A stretch of 64,000 nt of DNA from Euzebyales bacterium (GCA_036374135.1 DASUUK010000066.1:39712-103711), one strand, 5' to 3'. Positions 18,277-26,693 are shown, counted from the stretch's first letter. The notes: generated from the sequence alone by a model not told the origin. Numbers and translations: made by a program.

Positions 18277-19833
18277 CTAGGGCGTGTCGGTCACGGTCCG
18301 CGCACGGTGGCGCAGGCGTACCGACTTGTTCATGGCCGACAGGAACGCGCGTGCACTGGCCTCGACGATGTCCGTGGACACGCCGCGGCCACTGATGCGC
18401 CTGCCGTCGACCTCGACCTGCACGGTCACGTCACCGAGGGCGTCGATCCCCCCGGTGACAGCGGCGACGTTGAAGGTGACCAACTTCGCCTCGATCCCAA
18501 CTGCGCGGCGGATCGCGCCGCAGGCAGCATCGACCATGCCGTCTCCCATCGCCGACTCGTCGATCGTGACGTCGTCGGCGGTCCTGCGGACACGGACCGT
18601 GGCGGTTGGTGCCGTCGCGGTGCCGCCGGAGACCTGCAGGGACTCCAGTACGAACCCATCGTCTGCGCTGGCTGACACCTCGTCGGCGACGATCGCCTCG
18701 AGGTCGACGTCGGTCAGCTCGACCTTGCGGTCGGCCAGCTCCTTGAAGCGGGTGAACGCGCGCGCCAGCTCGCCGTCGTCCAGCTCGTAGCCGAGTTCGG
18801 CGAGCTGGGTGGCGAACGCGTGGCGGCCCGAGTGCTTGCCCAGGACGATCTGGGCGCCGGTCAGGCCGATGTCCTCCGCGCGCATGATCTCGTACGTCAG
18901 GCGGTCCTGCAGCACCCCGTGCTGGTGGATGCCCGACTCGTGCGCGAACGCGTTGCGACCGACGACGGCCTTGTTGAACTGCACGGGGTAGCCGGTCAGC
19001 GCGGTGACCAGCCGGGAGGTGCGCGCGATCTCCCGCGTCACGACCTGCGTCGACCGGTCGAGCAGGTCGGAGCGGGTCGCCAGTGCCATGACGACCTCCT
19101 CCATCGAGCAGTTGCCCGCGCGCTCGCCGATGCCGTTGACGGCGACCTCGATCTGCCGCGCACCGTTGCGCACGGCCTCGATCGAGTTCGCCACGGCCAG
19201 ACCCAGATCGTTGTGGCAGTGCACGCTGACCATGACGTCGTCGCCCACCCGGCGGACGATCTCGGCGATCAGCACACCGAAGTCGTGCGGCAGGGCGTAG
19301 CCGACCGTGTCGGGGATGTTCACGGTCGTCGCGCCGTTCGCCACGGCCGTGTCGACGACCCTTCTCAGGAAGTCGTGGTCGGTGCGCGTCGCGTCCTGCG
19401 GTGAGAACTCGACGTCGTCGGTGTAGCTGCGTGCGTGCCGGACGGACTCGGCGGTCGACGCGAGGATGTCGTCCTCCGAGGCTCGCAGCATCGCGCGTCG
19501 ATGGATCTCCGACGTGGACAGGAAGACGTGGATGCGGGAGCGGGCCGCGCCCTTGAGCGCGGCGGCCGCGCGGTCGATGTCGCCGCGCGCGCACCGCGCC
19601 AGCGCGCCGATGACCGGCGCGTCCGGTTCGGTACCCACGTCCTCGGCGATCGCCTTGACCGCGTCGAAGTCGCCATGCGACGTGATCGGGAACCCGGCCT
19701 CGATCGTGTCGACGTGCAGGCGGCACAGCTGTTCGGCGATCTCGAGCTTCTCCTTGACGCCCAACGAGATGCCGGGCGCCTGTTCACCGTCGCGCAGGGT
19801 CGTGTCGAAGATCTGTACGGCGTTGGGGGCCAT
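18277..19833 (-). CDS. leuA: 2-isopropylmalate synthase
   Basis: The enzyme condenses acetyl-CoA and 2-oxoisovalerate, the committed step to leucine. The 518 residues are the shorter LeuA class. They contain FDTTLRDGEQAPGISL near residue 9, EAGFPITSHGDF, VSVHCHNDLGLAVAN (the HxH metal site) near 200, and NGIGERAGNCSMEEV. The C-terminal LeuA dimer domain (from about residue 390) is the site of leucine feedback in relatives. ATG 19833 has AGGAG 9 bases upstream. The roughly 250-base leader holds a leucine-rich leader ORF, a hairpin and a 35-base tandem duplication, so it is likely controlled by leucyl-tRNA supply as well. Confidence 0.95.
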   Translation of the reverse strand: MAPNAVQIFDTTLRDGEQAPGISLGVKEKLEIAEQLCRLHVDTIEAGFPITSHGDFDAVKAIAEDVGTEPDAPVIGALARCARGDIDRAAAALKGAARSRIHVFLSTSEIHRRAMLRASEDDILASTAESVRHARSYTDDVEFSPQDATRTDHDFLRRVVDTAVANGATTVNIPDTVGYALPHDFGVLIAEIVRRVGDDVMVSVHCHNDLGLAVANSIEAVRNGARQIEVAVNGIGERAGNCSMEEVVMALATRSDLLDRSTQVVTREIARTSRLVTALTGYPVQFNKAVVGRNAFAHESGIHQHGVLQDRLTYEIMRAEDIGLTGAQIVLGKHSGRHAFATQLAELGYELDDGELARAFTRFKELADRKVELTDVDLEAIVADEVSASADDGFVLESLQVSGGTATAPTATVRVRRTADDVTIDESAMGDGMVDAACGAIRRAVGIEAKLVTFNVAAVTGGIDALGDVTVQVEVDGRRISGRGVSTDIVEASARAFLSAMNKSVRLRHRARTVTDTP

Positions 19834-19852
19834 GGGGGGTCTCCTCATTCAT

Positions 19853-19928
19853 GTGTGCCTACCGCTTCGCTACATGAGGCACGTGACGTGTGCCTACCGC
19901 TTCGCTACATGAGGCACGTGACGTGTGC
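19853..19928. repeat. 35-base tandem duplication in the leuA leader
   Basis: A 35-base unit occurs twice without a mismatch (19853-19887 and 19888-19922), followed by the first six bases of a third copy. Each unit contains GTGCCT and AGGCAC as inverted arms 16 bases apart, so each can form a 6-bp stem in the leuA message. The repeat ends just before the leuA ribosome site. It could be a doubled regulator site or a doubled RNA element. Confidence 0.85.
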
Positions 19929-19956
19929 GGCGGGTATGAGACCCGGACGTTGCACT

Positions 19957-19989
19957 CCGCGGGGGGTTGGGTGAGGGTCCGCCCCGCGG
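19957..19989 (-). terminator. candidate attenuator hairpin after the leuA leader ORF
   Basis: CCGCGGGG and CCCCGCGG pair over eight GC-rich bases around a 17-base loop. The stem starts 2 bases after the TGA of the leucine-rich leader ORF. A second small hairpin (CGGGT/ACCCG, 19931-19945) follows. There is no U-tract. The position fits an attenuator. Confidence 0.5.
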
Positions 19990-19991
19990 CG

Positions 19992-20084
19992 TCAAAGAAT
20001 GAGGAGGCCGAGAAGGCCCGCGAGCAGCAGCTCGAAGATCGCGCCGGACGGGCGCGCTACGAGGTCGAGCTGGGAGATCTGCAC
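19992..20084 (-). CDS. leucine-rich leader peptide of leuA (candidate)
   Basis: The ORF has 30 codons, of which ten are Leu, ending ELLLAGLLGLLIL then TGA. The Leu codons are clustered just before the stop and include two CTT, and the penultimate codon is ATT, all rare in this GC-rich genome. It sits between a good promoter and a hairpin, 158 bases before leuA. The GTG at 20084 lies 8 bases after the -10 box, so the transcript probably starts at or near it and is leaderless; GTG 20090 is an alternative. It would sense charged tRNA-Leu. A small membrane protein is the main alternative reading. Confidence 0.72.
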   Translation of the reverse strand: MQISQLDLVARPSGAIFELLLAGLLGLLIL

Positions 20085-20092
20085 GGCCACTA

Positions 20093-20121
20093 CTACTACG
20101 CCGTCACGACGCCGGTGTCAA
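20093..20121 (-). promoter_or_regulatory. leuA leader promoter
   Basis: Reading leftward there is a perfect TTGACA (20116-20121), a 17-base spacer and TAGTAG (20093-20098). The leader-peptide GTG follows 8 bases later. This is the best sigma-70-type promoter I see in the window. Confidence 0.65.
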
Positions 20122-20192
20122 CTCACCGCGACGAACGGCCCGGGATCCGACCGCACGTGGCGCTCGGCCACCAGGTGACGCACGATGTGCGC

Positions 20193-20654
20193 TCAACCGC
20201 GCCGGGCGGCCGCGAGCGCCTCGCGCACGGCCTCCTCCGGGGCGTCGACGTGGACGATGCCGTCATCGGGCAGCCGCCAGGTGTCCAGACCGACCACCGG
20301 GACGTCGAGCTTGCGGGCGAACGCCAGCTCCGACAACGTGCCGAAGCCGCCGCCGACGGCGATGACCGCGCTCCCCGCGCGCACGACCAGCACGTTGCGC
20401 GCCTCCCCCAGGCCGGTCGGCAGCGCGAGGTCGACCCACGGGTTCGCCTCCCGCGCGGTCGTGCCCGGCAGGATGCCGACCGTGCGCCCACCAGCCGCCC
20501 TTGCGCCGCGGCACGCCGCCGCCATGACACCCCCCAGGCCACCGCACACCACGACGACGCCGGCTTGCGCCAGGCGCGAGCCGACCTCCTCGGCGGTGGC
20601 ATCGGTTGCAGGTTCGGAGCGGCCGGCGCCGATCACCGCGACGGTCAGGTCCAT
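20193..20654 (-). CDS. LOG-family / TIGR00725-type protein
   Basis: The 153-residue Rossmann protein has VAVIGAGR at the N-terminus, VVVCGGLGGVMAAACRGARAAGG, PGTTAREANPWVDLALPTGLGEARN and the GGGFGTLSE motif near residue 105, the PGGxGTxxE signature of the lysine-decarboxylase-like LOG superfamily. Relatives include cytokinin phosphoribohydrolases and nucleotide-binding proteins of unknown role; the short form (TIGR00725) has no known substrate. TATCGT ends 7 bases before the ATG and no ribosome site is seen, so a leaderless message is likely. It ends just inside the leuA upstream region and is divergent from the RsbW-like gene. Confidence 0.8.
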   Translation of the reverse strand: MDLTVAVIGAGRSEPATDATAEEVGSRLAQAGVVVVCGGLGGVMAAACRGARAAGGRTVGILPGTTAREANPWVDLALPTGLGEARNVLVVRAGSAVIAVGGGFGTLSELAFARKLDVPVVGLDTWRLPDDGIVHVDAPEEAVREALAAARRG

Positions 20655-20661
20655 GGGGCGG

Positions 20662-20667
20662 ACGATA
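20662..20667 (-). promoter_or_regulatory. -10 box for a leaderless LOG-family transcript
   Basis: TATCGT reads leftward and ends 7 bases before the ATG at 20654. No Shine-Dalgarno sequence is present. Confidence 0.4.
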
Positions 20668-20752
20668 CACAGCGCATGGCGCCTGATGACCTTGGGTACC
20701 GTCGGCCTGACTGATCGAGAGCCCACTTGTACAGCGAAGTACGCCGGGAGGC

Positions 20753-21232
20753 ATGTGCGTGCACATCGAGATCTCGTTGGCGCTGCCGCGTGACCGTGAG
20801 AGCGTCTCGGCGGTCCGGCGCATCGTCGCCAGTGCGATGGCCGAGGTCGGCGTCGAACGCTCGTGCGCGGCTGACGTCGAACTGGCGCTGACCGAGGGGT
20901 GCGCCAACGTCGTACGCCACGCGACTTCGACCGATCGCTACCGCGTGACGTTCGAGCTCAACCGCGAGGCGGCACGTGTCACGATCGCTGACAGCGGCAA
21001 CGGGTTCCAGGTCAACGGGCGACAGCGCATGGCGGGCGCGCTCGCCGAGGGTGGCCGGGGGCTGGCGCTGATGCGCATGCTCATGGACGAGGCCGACTTC
21101 CGCGTCCAGGAGGGCGCAGGCACCGAGGTCCTGCTGATCAAGCAGATCGTGCTGGACGAGACATCGCTGCTGCGGGATGCGCCGTTGGTCGAGCCGAGCA
21201 CGTCCGGCGGCAACCAGGACGGGCGCGGGTGA
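20753..21232 (+). CDS. RsbW-like anti-sigma/GHKL serine kinase
   Basis: The 159-residue protein carries a stand-alone HATPase_c_2 domain. The N box is ELALTEGCANVVRHA near residues 44-58, the G1 box is ADSGNGF near 79-85, and the G2-like GGRGLALMRMLMDEADF is near 100-116. Such proteins bind and inhibit sigma factors and phosphorylate anti-anti-sigma proteins. GGGAGG lies 5 bases before the ATG. No anti-anti-sigma or SigB-type gene is adjacent, and the sigma factor at 8082-9026 is too far away to be called its partner. The C-terminal 35 residues are a variable tail. Confidence 0.82.
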   Translation: MCVHIEISLALPRDRESVSAVRRIVASAMAEVGVERSCAADVELALTEGCANVVRHATSTDRYRVTFELNREAARVTIADSGNGFQVNGRQRMAGALAEGGRGLALMRMLMDEADFRVQEGAGTEVLLIKQIVLDETSLLRDAPLVEPSTSGGNQDGRG

Positions 21233-21304
21233 CGACGCGACACGGCAACGACATGACCTTGTGACAGCAGACACGGTCGGCGTGACCTAAGCTGCACTTC
21301 CACT

Positions 21305-21859
21305 ATGGAACTGATGCTGCGGTGCGCGCTGCCGGACCGTCCGGGAGCGCTGGCGAAGCTCGCGAGCGCCATCTCGGCGGTCGGCGGCGACATCCACGCC
21401 GTCGACGTCGTCGAGCACGCGGATGGACGCGCACTCGACGATCTCGAGATCATCCTCGACGGCGACCGCATTCCGACGCTTCTCGACAGGCTGTCGTCGC
21501 TCGATGGGGTCAGCGTGATCCACGCGGGACCGTCGCGCGGGCAGCCCGGTGACGCCGTCACGCGTCTGTCGATCGGCATCGAGTCGCTGCTCGACGGCAG
21601 CGCCGAGGCGAGGCGCGGCGTCACGACGTTGATCGGCGGCATGTTGCGCGCCAGGGTCGCCGAACTGCGGGACCCGGCGCACGCACCGGTGACCGAGGAC
21701 CCGCGCACGCTCGTGCTCGACGCCGGTGACGAGGTGCTCGTGCTGCGGCGCGACTACCGGTTCACCGAGACGGAACGGGGCCGGGCCGCCGCGCTGCTGC
21801 GGTTGGCACGCCGCGCGGTTGCCGCCGACGACGGCGACGTCAGCCGCTCGCTGCGCTGA
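21305..21859 (+). CDS. ACT-domain protein
   Basis: The 184-residue protein starts with an ACT domain: MELMLRCALPDRPGALAKLASAISAVGGDIHAVDVVEH, then LEIILDG and LSSLDGVSVIHAGP. The remaining half has a conserved-looking helical segment (VTTLIGGMLRARVAELRDP) and ends LLRLARRAVAADDG. ACT domains bind amino acids; the partner enzyme is unknown. A similar ACT protein lies near ligA in Mycobacterium, from memory. There is no ribosome site; TAAGCT at 21288-21293 may be the -10 of a very short leader. Its 3' end overlaps the convergent aminotransferase by 20 bases. Confidence 0.75.
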   Translation: MELMLRCALPDRPGALAKLASAISAVGGDIHAVDVVEHADGRALDDLEIILDGDRIPTLLDRLSSLDGVSVIHAGPSRGQPGDAVTRLSIGIESLLDGSAEARRGVTTLIGGMLRARVAELRDPAHAPVTEDPRTLVLDAGDEVLVLRRDYRFTETERGRAAALLRLARRAVAADDGDVSRSLR

Positions 21860-23126
21860 CGGCGTCGATCAACACCCGACCGCCCTCGGCGATCTCATCG
21901 GGTGTGATGGTGAGGGGCGGCGCGACGCGGAGCACGTTGCCGTACAGCCCGCCCTTGCCGACCAGCAGACCGGCGCGGCGGCAGTGTTCGAGCGCGGCGG
22001 TCGCCATCGCGGGTCGGGGCCTGCCGTCGGCGTCGGCCAGCTCGATCCCCAGCATCAACCCCTTGCCGCGGATGTCCGCGACGCCCGGCACACCGTCGAA
22101 CCCGTCGACGAGCTCGGCGCGCAGCTGGGCGCCGGTCTTGTGCGCCTGGCTCTGCAGATCGTTCGCCACCAGGTACCGCAGGTTGGCCAGGCCGCCCGCC
22201 GTCGCCAGCGGGTTGCCGCCGAACGTCGAGATCGAGTTCGCCGCCACACCGTCCATCAACGCGGCCGGAGCGACGACGCCTGCCAGCGCCAACCCGTTGC
22301 CGATGCCCTTGGCGAACGTCACGACGTCGGGGACGACGCCGTGCGCCTCGAACCCCCAGAAGTGCTCCCCCGTGCGGCCCCAGCCCGTCTGTACCTCGTC
22401 GCTGATGAACAGGATGCCGCGGTCGGCGAGCACCTCGGCGAGCGCCCCGTAGAAGCCGTCCGGTGGATGCGCGAACCCGCCGACGCCCTGGATCGGTTCG
22501 GCGATCAGGCACGCCACGTCGCCGGCCGTCGTGGTGTCGAGCACATCGATCAGATCGGCCACACCGGTGGCGATGTACTCGTCGTCGGAGAGGTCGCGCC
22601 AGGGGCTGCGGTAGCGATACGCCCCCTGGACGTAGCTGGTCTGCACCGGCGACAGGCTCGAGGCCGACCAGCCGCGGTTGCCGGTGATGGCCATCGCGGC
22701 GAACGACCGGCCGTGGTAGCTGTTGCGCATCGCCAGGATCTGGTTGCTGTGTCGCGCGGTGCAGGCCAGCAGCAGCGCCGCCTCGTTGGCTTCGGTTCCC
22801 GACGTCGTGAAGAACACCTTCGCGTCGTCGATCGGCACCAACGCCGCGATCTCCTCGGCGAGCTCGATCTGCGACTCGATCAGGTACAGCGTCGACGAGT
22901 GCATGATGCGGCCCGCCTGCACGCGAACGGCCTCGACGACCTCGGGCAGCGCGTGCGCGGTCATCGTCGTGAGGATGCCGCCGAAGAAGTCGAGGTAACG
23001 GGTGCCCTCGGCGTCCCACACGTGGCGCCCCTCGCCGCGTTCCAGCGCGATCGGCTCCTCGTAGTACAGCGCCAACCACGATGGAAGGACAGCCTGGTGG
23101 CGGGCGTGCAGCTCGGCGTGGGTCAT
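21840..23126 (-). CDS. class III PLP-dependent aminotransferase
   Basis: The 428-residue enzyme of the acetylornithine/GABA/alanine-glyoxylate aminotransferase group uses PLP. Signatures are GGILTTMTAHALPEVVEAV, FFTTSGTEANEAALLLA (the phosphate-binding SGTEANE), NSYHGRSFAAMAITG, AEPIQGVGGF, LFISDEVQTGWGRTGEHFWGFE and TFAKGIGNGLALAGVV, where the Lys of FAKGIGNG is the Schiff-base residue. GAGGAGG lies 6 bases before the ATG. Substrate is uncertain: 4-aminobutyrate, beta-alanine or alanine-glyoxylate types all fit. It sits 98 bases downstream of the 2-oxoacid dehydrogenase genes, so the keto acid formed could feed them, which is inference. Confidence 0.85.
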   Translation of the reverse strand: MTHAELHARHQAVLPSWLALYYEEPIALERGEGRHVWDAEGTRYLDFFGGILTTMTAHALPEVVEAVRVQAGRIMHSSTLYLIESQIELAEEIAALVPIDDAKVFFTTSGTEANEAALLLACTARHSNQILAMRNSYHGRSFAAMAITGNRGWSASSLSPVQTSYVQGAYRYRSPWRDLSDDEYIATGVADLIDVLDTTTAGDVACLIAEPIQGVGGFAHPPDGFYGALAEVLADRGILFISDEVQTGWGRTGEHFWGFEAHGVVPDVVTFAKGIGNGLALAGVVAPAALMDGVAANSISTFGGNPLATAGGLANLRYLVANDLQSQAHKTGAQLRAELVDGFDGVPGVADIRGKGLMLGIELADADGRPRPAMATAALEHCRRAGLLVGKGGLYGNVLRVAPPLTITPDEIAEGGRVLIDAVSAASG

Positions 23127-23224
23127 CGGGTCCTCCTCACCACGGGTGAAACCCTGCGAACGATACCTGCCGGGCCGGCGCCGGACCGGGGGACGTGCGC
23201 CCGGTCCCCGCCGTTCGACCGGCG

Positions 23225-24601
23225 CTAGTACGCCAGCAGGCGCGTCGGGCGCTCGACGAGGTCGGCGACGAGCCGCAGGAAGGCCGACGCCTCCGCGCCG
23301 TCACACACCCGGTGGTCGAAGGTCAACGACAGGTTGAGGACCGGACGCGCCACGACCGCCCCGTCGACCACCCACGGACGATCCGTGATCCGGCCGACAC
23401 CCAGGATGCCGGCCTCCGGGTGGTTGACGATCGGTCCTCCACCATCGATGCCGAAGGCACCGAAGTTCGACACGGAGAACGTGCTGCCGACCAGCTCGGC
23501 GGGCGGCAGCTCACCCGCCCGGGCAGCCCCGGCGACGCGTGTCACCTCGGCCGCGAGCTCGAGGATCGAGCGCCGACCCGCGTCACGGACGACAGGTACC
23601 AGCAGGCCCCGGTCGGTCTGCGTCGCCACCCCCAGGTCGATCCGCTCGTGGTACACGATCTCGCGGGCCTCGGCATCGAAGCTGCCGTTGAGCTGTGGCA
23701 CGCGCCCGAGCGCCACCGCACAGGCCCGCAGGATCACCGCGAGCGGTGTGACGCGCACAGCGGGGTGATCGGCCACGAGCTCGTCCCGCAGCGCCAGCAT
23801 GGCGGTCGCGTCGACGTCGACCCAGCACGACGCTGCGGGGATCTCGCGCCAGGCGACCGAGAGGTGATCGGCGATCCGCGCGCGCACCCCCGTCACGGCC
23901 TCGCGGCGGCCGGCATCGGCGGTCCCTGCGGCGTCGGCGTCGGTCGGTGTGCCCACACCGGCGGCCGCCGACGATGCCACGTCGGCCGGCGCCGCCGTGT
24001 CGGCCGCCGCGCCCGACGCGTTCGCGGCGGCGTGCACGTCGTCGCGCGTGATCCGACCCTCCGGCCCGGTGCCGTGCACCTGCCCAAGGTCGACGCCGAG
24101 ATCCTTCGCGAGCTTGCGCACCGGCGGCTTGGCCCGCGGCCGGCTCGTGGGCCTGGCGCTGCCGTCGTGGCGTGCGCGCGTGCGCCGGCGTCGGCTGCGT
24201 CCACGGCCGGTGCCGTACCCCACCAGCACGTTGCCGCTCGCGTCGTCGCCCGCCGCCGACGACGTCGACGGTTCCGCACCGTTGTCGGCGGCCCGTGCGA
24301 GCTGGTCCCCCGCGGCTGGCGTCGCGTCCTCCCCGGCCAGTCGCTCCGCGGTCCCCTCGCCGTCGGTGTCCACCGACAGCACGGCGGTACCGACCTCGAC
24401 CTCCTCGCCCTCGGTGGCATGGAGATCGGTGATCGTACCGGCGAACGGCGTCGGGAGTTCGACGGTGGCCTTGGCGGTTTCGACCTCGGCCACGACCTGG
24501 TCCTCGGCGATCTCGTCGCCGACCGCGACGAGCCACGTGACGATGGTCGCCTCGGTCAGGCCCTCTCCGAGATCGGGCATCTGCACCTGTCTGGTCGTCA
24601 T
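23225..24601 (-). CDS. 2-oxoacid dehydrogenase E2 acyltransferase
   Basis: The 458 residues hold the usual E2 order. A lipoyl domain comes first (QMPDLGEGLTEATIV, lipoyl Lys in EVETAKATVEL near residue 44). An Ala/Arg-rich linker follows, then a subunit-binding domain VRKLAKDLGVDLGQVHGTGPEGRITRDDV near 160-190, another Ala/Asp linker, and the CAT-like catalytic domain ending with FDHRVCDGAEASAFL (active His and Asp) near 430. It transfers the acyl group to CoA. AGGAGG overlaps the stop codon of E1beta, so translation is coupled. It could act on pyruvate or branched-chain keto acids. No E3 gene is visible here. Confidence 0.92.
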   Translation of the reverse strand: MTTRQVQMPDLGEGLTEATIVTWLVAVGDEIAEDQVVAEVETAKATVELPTPFAGTITDLHATEGEEVEVGTAVLSVDTDGEGTAERLAGEDATPAAGDQLARAADNGAEPSTSSAAGDDASGNVLVGYGTGRGRSRRRRTRARHDGSARPTSRPRAKPPVRKLAKDLGVDLGQVHGTGPEGRITRDDVHAAANASGAAADTAAPADVASSAAAGVGTPTDADAAGTADAGRREAVTGVRARIADHLSVAWREIPAASCWVDVDATAMLALRDELVADHPAVRVTPLAVILRACAVALGRVPQLNGSFDAEAREIVYHERIDLGVATQTDRGLLVPVVRDAGRRSILELAAEVTRVAGAARAGELPPAELVGSTFSVSNFGAFGIDGGGPIVNHPEAGILGVGRITDRPWVVDGAVVARPVLNLSLTFDHRVCDGAEASAFLRLVADLVERPTRLLAY

Positions 24602-24612
24602 CGCACGGCCTC

Positions 24613-25587
24613 CTAGTAGCTCAGGCTGCGCTCGACGGCGTCGAGCACGCGATCGACGTCGGGCAGGTGGTAGTGCTCGAGTTGCGCCGGCGGGTACGGG
24701 ATGTCGAAGCCACCGACCCGCAGGACCGGCGCCTCCAGCGTCCAGAAGGCCTGCTCCACGACCTCGGCGGCGATCTCGGCCCCCATGCCGCCGAACACGC
24801 TGGCCTCATGCACGACGATCGCGTGACCGGTCTGCTCGACCGCAGCGGCGATCGTCGCGATGTCGAGCGGCACGAGCGTCCGCACGTCGACGACCTGCAG
24901 GTCCCAGCCCTCCTCCGCTGCGGCGTCTGCGGCCTCCAGGCAGGTCGCGACCGTGGGGCCGTATGCGATCAGCGTCGCGGTGGTCCCCTGTCGCCGTACG
25001 ACCGCCGTCCCCATGGGCTCTGTCGAGACCGGCAGGTCGACATCCTCCTTGGACCAGTACCGCCGCTTCGGTTCGAAGAACACCACCGGATCCGGCGAGG
25101 CGATCGAGTCCCGCAGCAGCCCGTAGGCGTCGGACGGCGTCGACGGCGTCACGATCCGCAGGCCCGCCGTGTGCGCGTACAGCGCCTCCGGGCTCTCCGA
25201 GTGGTGCTCAACCGCTCCGATGCCGCCGCCGAACGGGATGCGCACCACGACGGGCAGCTGCACCGCTCCGCGCGAGCGGTTCGGGATCTTGGCCAGGTGT
25301 GAGGTGATCTGTTCGAAGGCGGGGTAGCTGAACCCGTCGAACTGGAGCTCGACGACGGGCCGGTAGCCGTACATGGCCATCCCGATCGCCGTGCCCACGA
25401 TGCCCGACTCGGCGAGCGGCGTGTCGAAGCAGCGGCCCTCGCCGAAGCGCTCCATCAGCCTGTCGGTCACGCGGAACACGCCGCCGAGGGCGGCGACGTC
25501 CTCGCCGAACACGACCACACGGTCATCATCGTCCATCGCGTCGTGCAGCGCGCGGTTCAGCGCCCCTGCCATGGTGACCGCCGCCAT
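24613..25587 (-). CDS. 2-oxoacid dehydrogenase E1 beta subunit
   Basis: The 324-residue protein is the beta half of the thiamine-diphosphate decarboxylase. It has VVVFGEDVAALGGVFRVTDRL, DTPLAESGIVGTAIGMAMYGYRPVVELQF (with the TPP-activating Glu in LAESG) and GGIGAVEHHSESPEALYAHTAGL. The C-terminal transketolase domain includes VVDVRTLVPLDIATI and VHEASVFGGMGAEIAAEVVEQAFWTLEAPV. It forms a tetramer with E1 alpha. Its ATG overlaps the E1alpha stop as TGATG. The substrate class (pyruvate or branched-chain) cannot be settled by eye. Confidence 0.93.
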   Translation of the reverse strand: MAAVTMAGALNRALHDAMDDDDRVVVFGEDVAALGGVFRVTDRLMERFGEGRCFDTPLAESGIVGTAIGMAMYGYRPVVELQFDGFSYPAFEQITSHLAKIPNRSRGAVQLPVVVRIPFGGGIGAVEHHSESPEALYAHTAGLRIVTPSTPSDAYGLLRDSIASPDPVVFFEPKRRYWSKEDVDLPVSTEPMGTAVVRRQGTTATLIAYGPTVATCLEAADAAAEEGWDLQVVDVRTLVPLDIATIAAAVEQTGHAIVVHEASVFGGMGAEIAAEVVEQAFWTLEAPVLRVGGFDIPYPPAQLEHYHLPDVDRVLDAVERSLSY

Positions 25588-26693
25588 CAGGACCGCTCCC
25601 CCGCCAGCTCGGCGGCGAGCAGGGACCGCTGGGCGGCCAACTGCTGGGTCGGCTCGGACGCCACGTGATCGAACAGCTCGAGCGGATCGCCGTGCGGTTC
25701 GTCGTAGATGGCCGACCGCACCGCCTGTGCCTCGGCACGGGCCGCCTTGCTGACGGTCTCGGCGACGTCGTCGTCGAGCAGACCCCGGTCGCGCAGGAAG
25801 GCCTCGTAGCGGGAGATCGGGTCCCGCGCCCGCCAATGCTCGAGCTCGTCGTCGTCCCGGTAGCGCGTCGGGTCGTCCGACGTCGTGTGGGCCTCCATGC
25901 GGTACGTGATCGCCTCGATAAGCACCGGCCCGTCGCCGGCCCGCGCGTGCTCCAGCGCGCGTCGGGTGACCGCGTAGCTGGCCAGCACATCGTTGCCGTC
26001 GCACACGTAGCCGGGCATGCCGTAGCCGACGGCCTTGTGGGCAATGCTGGCCGCCGCCGTCTGACGGGTCAGCGGCACGCTGATCGCGTACTGGTTGTTC
26101 TGGATGAAGAAGACACACGGTGCGGCGAACACCGCGGCGAAGTTGAACGCCTCGTGCGCGTCGCCCTCGCTGGTGGCCCCGTCACCCATGTAGCTGACGA
26201 CGCAGCAGTCGGCGTCGTCGAGGCGGGCGCCCATCGCGAACCCGGCGGCGTGGAGCGCCTGCGTCGCGATCGGGATGGAGATCAGACCGAAGTGGTGTTT
26301 GGTGGGATCGTGGGTGCCGTGCCACGTGCCGCGGTACACCCGTAGCAGGTCGGCGGGATCGACGCCCCGCACGACGGCGACACCGAGCTCGCGGTACGAG
26401 GGGAACACCCAGTCCTGGGGAGCCAGCGCGAAGGCGCTGCCAATCTGGGCGCCCTCCTGGCCACGCAGCGAGGCGTAGACGCCCAACTGGCCCTGCCGCT
26501 GCAGCGTGATGGCCTGGGTGTCGACCTGACGCGCGATGACCATCGCGCGGTACAGCCCGAGCAACTGCTCGTCATCGAGGTCGATCGGCCAGTCGGGATC
26601 TTCGGTGTACGTGCCGTCGACATCGAGCAGCCTGATCGGCGGCCCGGTGGGCAGCAGCGTGCGAGGATCGGGGGTGGATGGATCAGAAACCAT
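25587..26693 (-). CDS. 2-oxoacid dehydrogenase E1 alpha subunit
   Basis: The 368-residue alpha subunit has an N-terminal arm with LLDVDGTYTEDP, common in actinobacterial PdhA/BkdA proteins, then MVIARQVDTQAITLQRQGQLGVYASLRGQEGAQ. The TPP motif is SYMGDGATSEGDAHEAFNFAAVFAAPCVFFIQNNQYAIS (GDG to NN) near residues 165-203. The loop HTTSDDPTRYR carries the usual phosphorylation-loop residues. AAGGAG lies 6 bases before the ATG. It is first in a leftward operon E1alpha-E1beta-E2. Decarboxylation of branched-chain keto acids would complement the surrounding synthesis genes, but pyruvate is equally possible. Confidence 0.92.
   Translation of the reverse strand: MVSDPSTPDPRTLLPTGPPIRLLDVDGTYTEDPDWPIDLDDEQLLGLYRAMVIARQVDTQAITLQRQGQLGVYASLRGQEGAQIGSAFALAPQDWVFPSYRELGVAVVRGVDPADLLRVYRGTWHGTHDPTKHHFGLISIPIATQALHAAGFAMGARLDDADCCVVSYMGDGATSEGDAHEAFNFAAVFAAPCVFFIQNNQYAISVPLTRQTAAASIAHKAVGYGMPGYVCDGNDVLASYAVTRRALEHARAGDGPVLIEAITYRMEAHTTSDDPTRYRDDDELEHWRARDPISRYEAFLRDRGLLDDDVAETVSKAARAEAQAVRSAIYDEPHGDPLELFDHVASEPTQQLAAQRSLLAAELAGERS

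Noticed and set aside
19890..20160. A protein-like plus-strand stretch (KAREQQLEDRAGRARYEVE...) that looked like a gene fragment
   Set aside because: It is the reverse complement of the leucine-rich leader ORF and its promoter; beyond that it runs antisense through the LOG-family gene. The leader reading explains the promoter, hairpin and position better.
24613..26118. A 501-codon minus-strand frame taken as one protein
   Set aside because: Only the part from ATG 25587 is real (E1 beta). The upstream extension is an out-of-frame reading of E1 alpha.
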